Source of the DNA: an uncultured Leuconostoc sp.
GTDB lineage: Bacteria > Bacillota > Bacilli > Lactobacillales > Lactobacillaceae
Length of the DNA: 7,339 nt
Direction: 5' to 3'
Assembly (NCBI GenBank): GCA_900554745.1
Contig: USIU01000059.1
Coordinates: 1-7,339 of the forward strand
The position numbers were made by a program, and so were the translations under genes. Each line of letters starts with the position of its first letter. Positions within the stretch are counted from its first letter, which is position 1. The notes below the pieces were generated by a model. It was not told where the DNA came from and did no database searches. It worked only from the letters and a program-made list of their open reading frames with translations. Positions 6,726 to 7,339 of this stretch are shown here, piece after piece.

Positions 6726-6731
6726 ATGCTC

Positions 6732-7339
6732 ATGAAACAATCTAAACTATTAATGCCAACCTTACGCGAAGTACCAGCTGATGCAGAAGTTAAAAGTCAC
6801 CAACTCTTACTCAAGGCGGGCTTTATTCGACCAGTAGCAGCAGGCATGTTTGCTTATTTGCCCTTGGCACAACGGGTGTTAAATAAAATTGAAGCCATTA
6901 TTCGCGAAGAAATGGATCGGATTGATGCCAATGAAATGTTGGTGCCTGAAATTTTGCCAGCGGAATTATGGGAAAAGTCAGGGCGTTATGAAACTTATGG
7001 TCCAGCCTTGTATAAGTTCAAAAATCGTCAAGCGCGTGATTTTATTTTGGGGCCAACCCATGAAGAAACCTTTACACAACTGATGGCGGATGACATCAAG
7101 TCATATAAGAAATTGCCGTTAATCGTGTACCAATTGCAAGCAAAGTTCCGTGATGAAAACCGCCCACGTTTTGGCTTGTTGCGGACACGTGAATTCATTA
7201 TGAAGGATGCGTATTCATTTAGTGCAGATCAAGCTGGTTTGGACCAAGCTTATCATGATATGGAAGCCGCTTATACGGCTATTTTTGATCGCATCGGCTT
7301 GTCATACCGTGCCATCGTTGGGGATGCCGGCGCTATGGG
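6732..7339 (+). CDS. proS: Prolyl-tRNA synthetase, bacterial type (3' truncated by window edge)
   Basis: Cytoplasmic class II aminoacyl-tRNA synthetase charging tRNA-Pro with proline. Only the first ~202 codons (of roughly 565-575 in the family) are in the window and the frame is open to the edge. The visible part matches the N-terminal catalytic core: MKQSKLLMPTLREVP start, HQLLLKAGFIRPVAAGMFAYLPL (motif 1 region, here paraphrased from 25-47), GPTHEETFT (110-118) and the motif 2 region FRDENRPRFGLLRTREF (139-155) followed by MKDAYSF. The editing (INS) domain and motif 3 would lie beyond the edge. I chose ATG 6732 because it gives the usual MKQSK-type N-terminus with a GAGG 6 nt upstream; ATG 6726 would add Met-Leu. 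The gap to rseP is 62 nt with no T-box and no clear promoter, so proS is probably read through from the uppS unit. There is no sign of disruption. Confidence 0.96.
   Translation, partial: MKQSKLLMPTLREVPADAEVKSHQLLLKAGFIRPVAAGMFAYLPLAQRVLNKIEAIIREEMDRIDANEMLVPEILPAELWEKSGRYETYGPALYKFKNRQARDFILGPTHEETFTQLMADDIKSYKKLPLIVYQLQAKFRDENRPRFGLLRTREFIMKDAYSFSADQAGLDQAYHDMEAAYTAIFDRIGLSYRAIVGDAGAM

Noticed and set aside
6670..6731. T-box leader or intrinsic terminator before proS
   Set aside because: The gap is only 62 nt, has no T-box consensus, and the GC dyad is not followed by a run of T.
6186..6740. 184-codon open frame on the minus strand, antisense to the rseP 3' half
   Set aside because: It lies almost wholly opposite a firmly identified rseP, has no recognisable domain or good ribosome site, and its composition is that of a complement of a membrane-protein gene. 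It is a shadow frame.
6889..7083. 64-codon plus-strand open frame inside proS
   Set aside because: It is an out-of-frame reading of the conserved proS catalytic core.

Overview
The window reads as an ordinary chromosomal segment of a low-to-mid GC Gram-positive bacterium of the Lactobacillaceae, most like the Weissella/Leuconostoc side of the family. The grounds are the protein sequences, the strong preference for TTG leucine and TCA serine codons (clearest in glmS), purine-rich Shine-Dalgarno sites, and the uppS-cdsA-rseP-proS gene order typical of Lactobacillales. The genus is an inference from codon habit and sequence feel, not from a search.

Layout: the left quarter holds ade (adenine deaminase) on the minus strand. 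A divergent intergenic region of about 200 bp (about 1710-1918) separates it from glmS (glucosamine-6-phosphate synthase) on the plus strand. glmS has a near-consensus sigma-A promoter and ends at a clear intrinsic terminator. A new transcription unit starts directly after this terminator: uppS, cdsA and rseP, with gaps of only 3 nt between them, then proS after a 62-nt gap. proS runs off the right edge, so only its first ~202 codons are present.

Function: the plus-strand genes centre on the cell envelope. GlmS makes glucosamine-6-phosphate, the precursor of UDP-GlcNAc. UppS makes the undecaprenyl lipid carrier, CdsA makes CDP-diacylglycerol for phospholipids, and RseP is the site-2 protease that cleaves membrane proteins in stress and signalling pathways. 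proS is a translation gene that habitually sits next to rseP in Firmicutes. Ade serves purine salvage.

I found no mobile element, CRISPR array, tRNA, rRNA, phage gene or novel multi-gene system. The points worth a second look are regulatory: a cluster of three CAATTTTA motifs (two within an 11-bp perfect repeat, GACCAATTTTA) around the glmS promoter, the absence of a glmS ribozyme, and small GC-rich hairpins just upstream of the uppS and proS ribosome binding sites.
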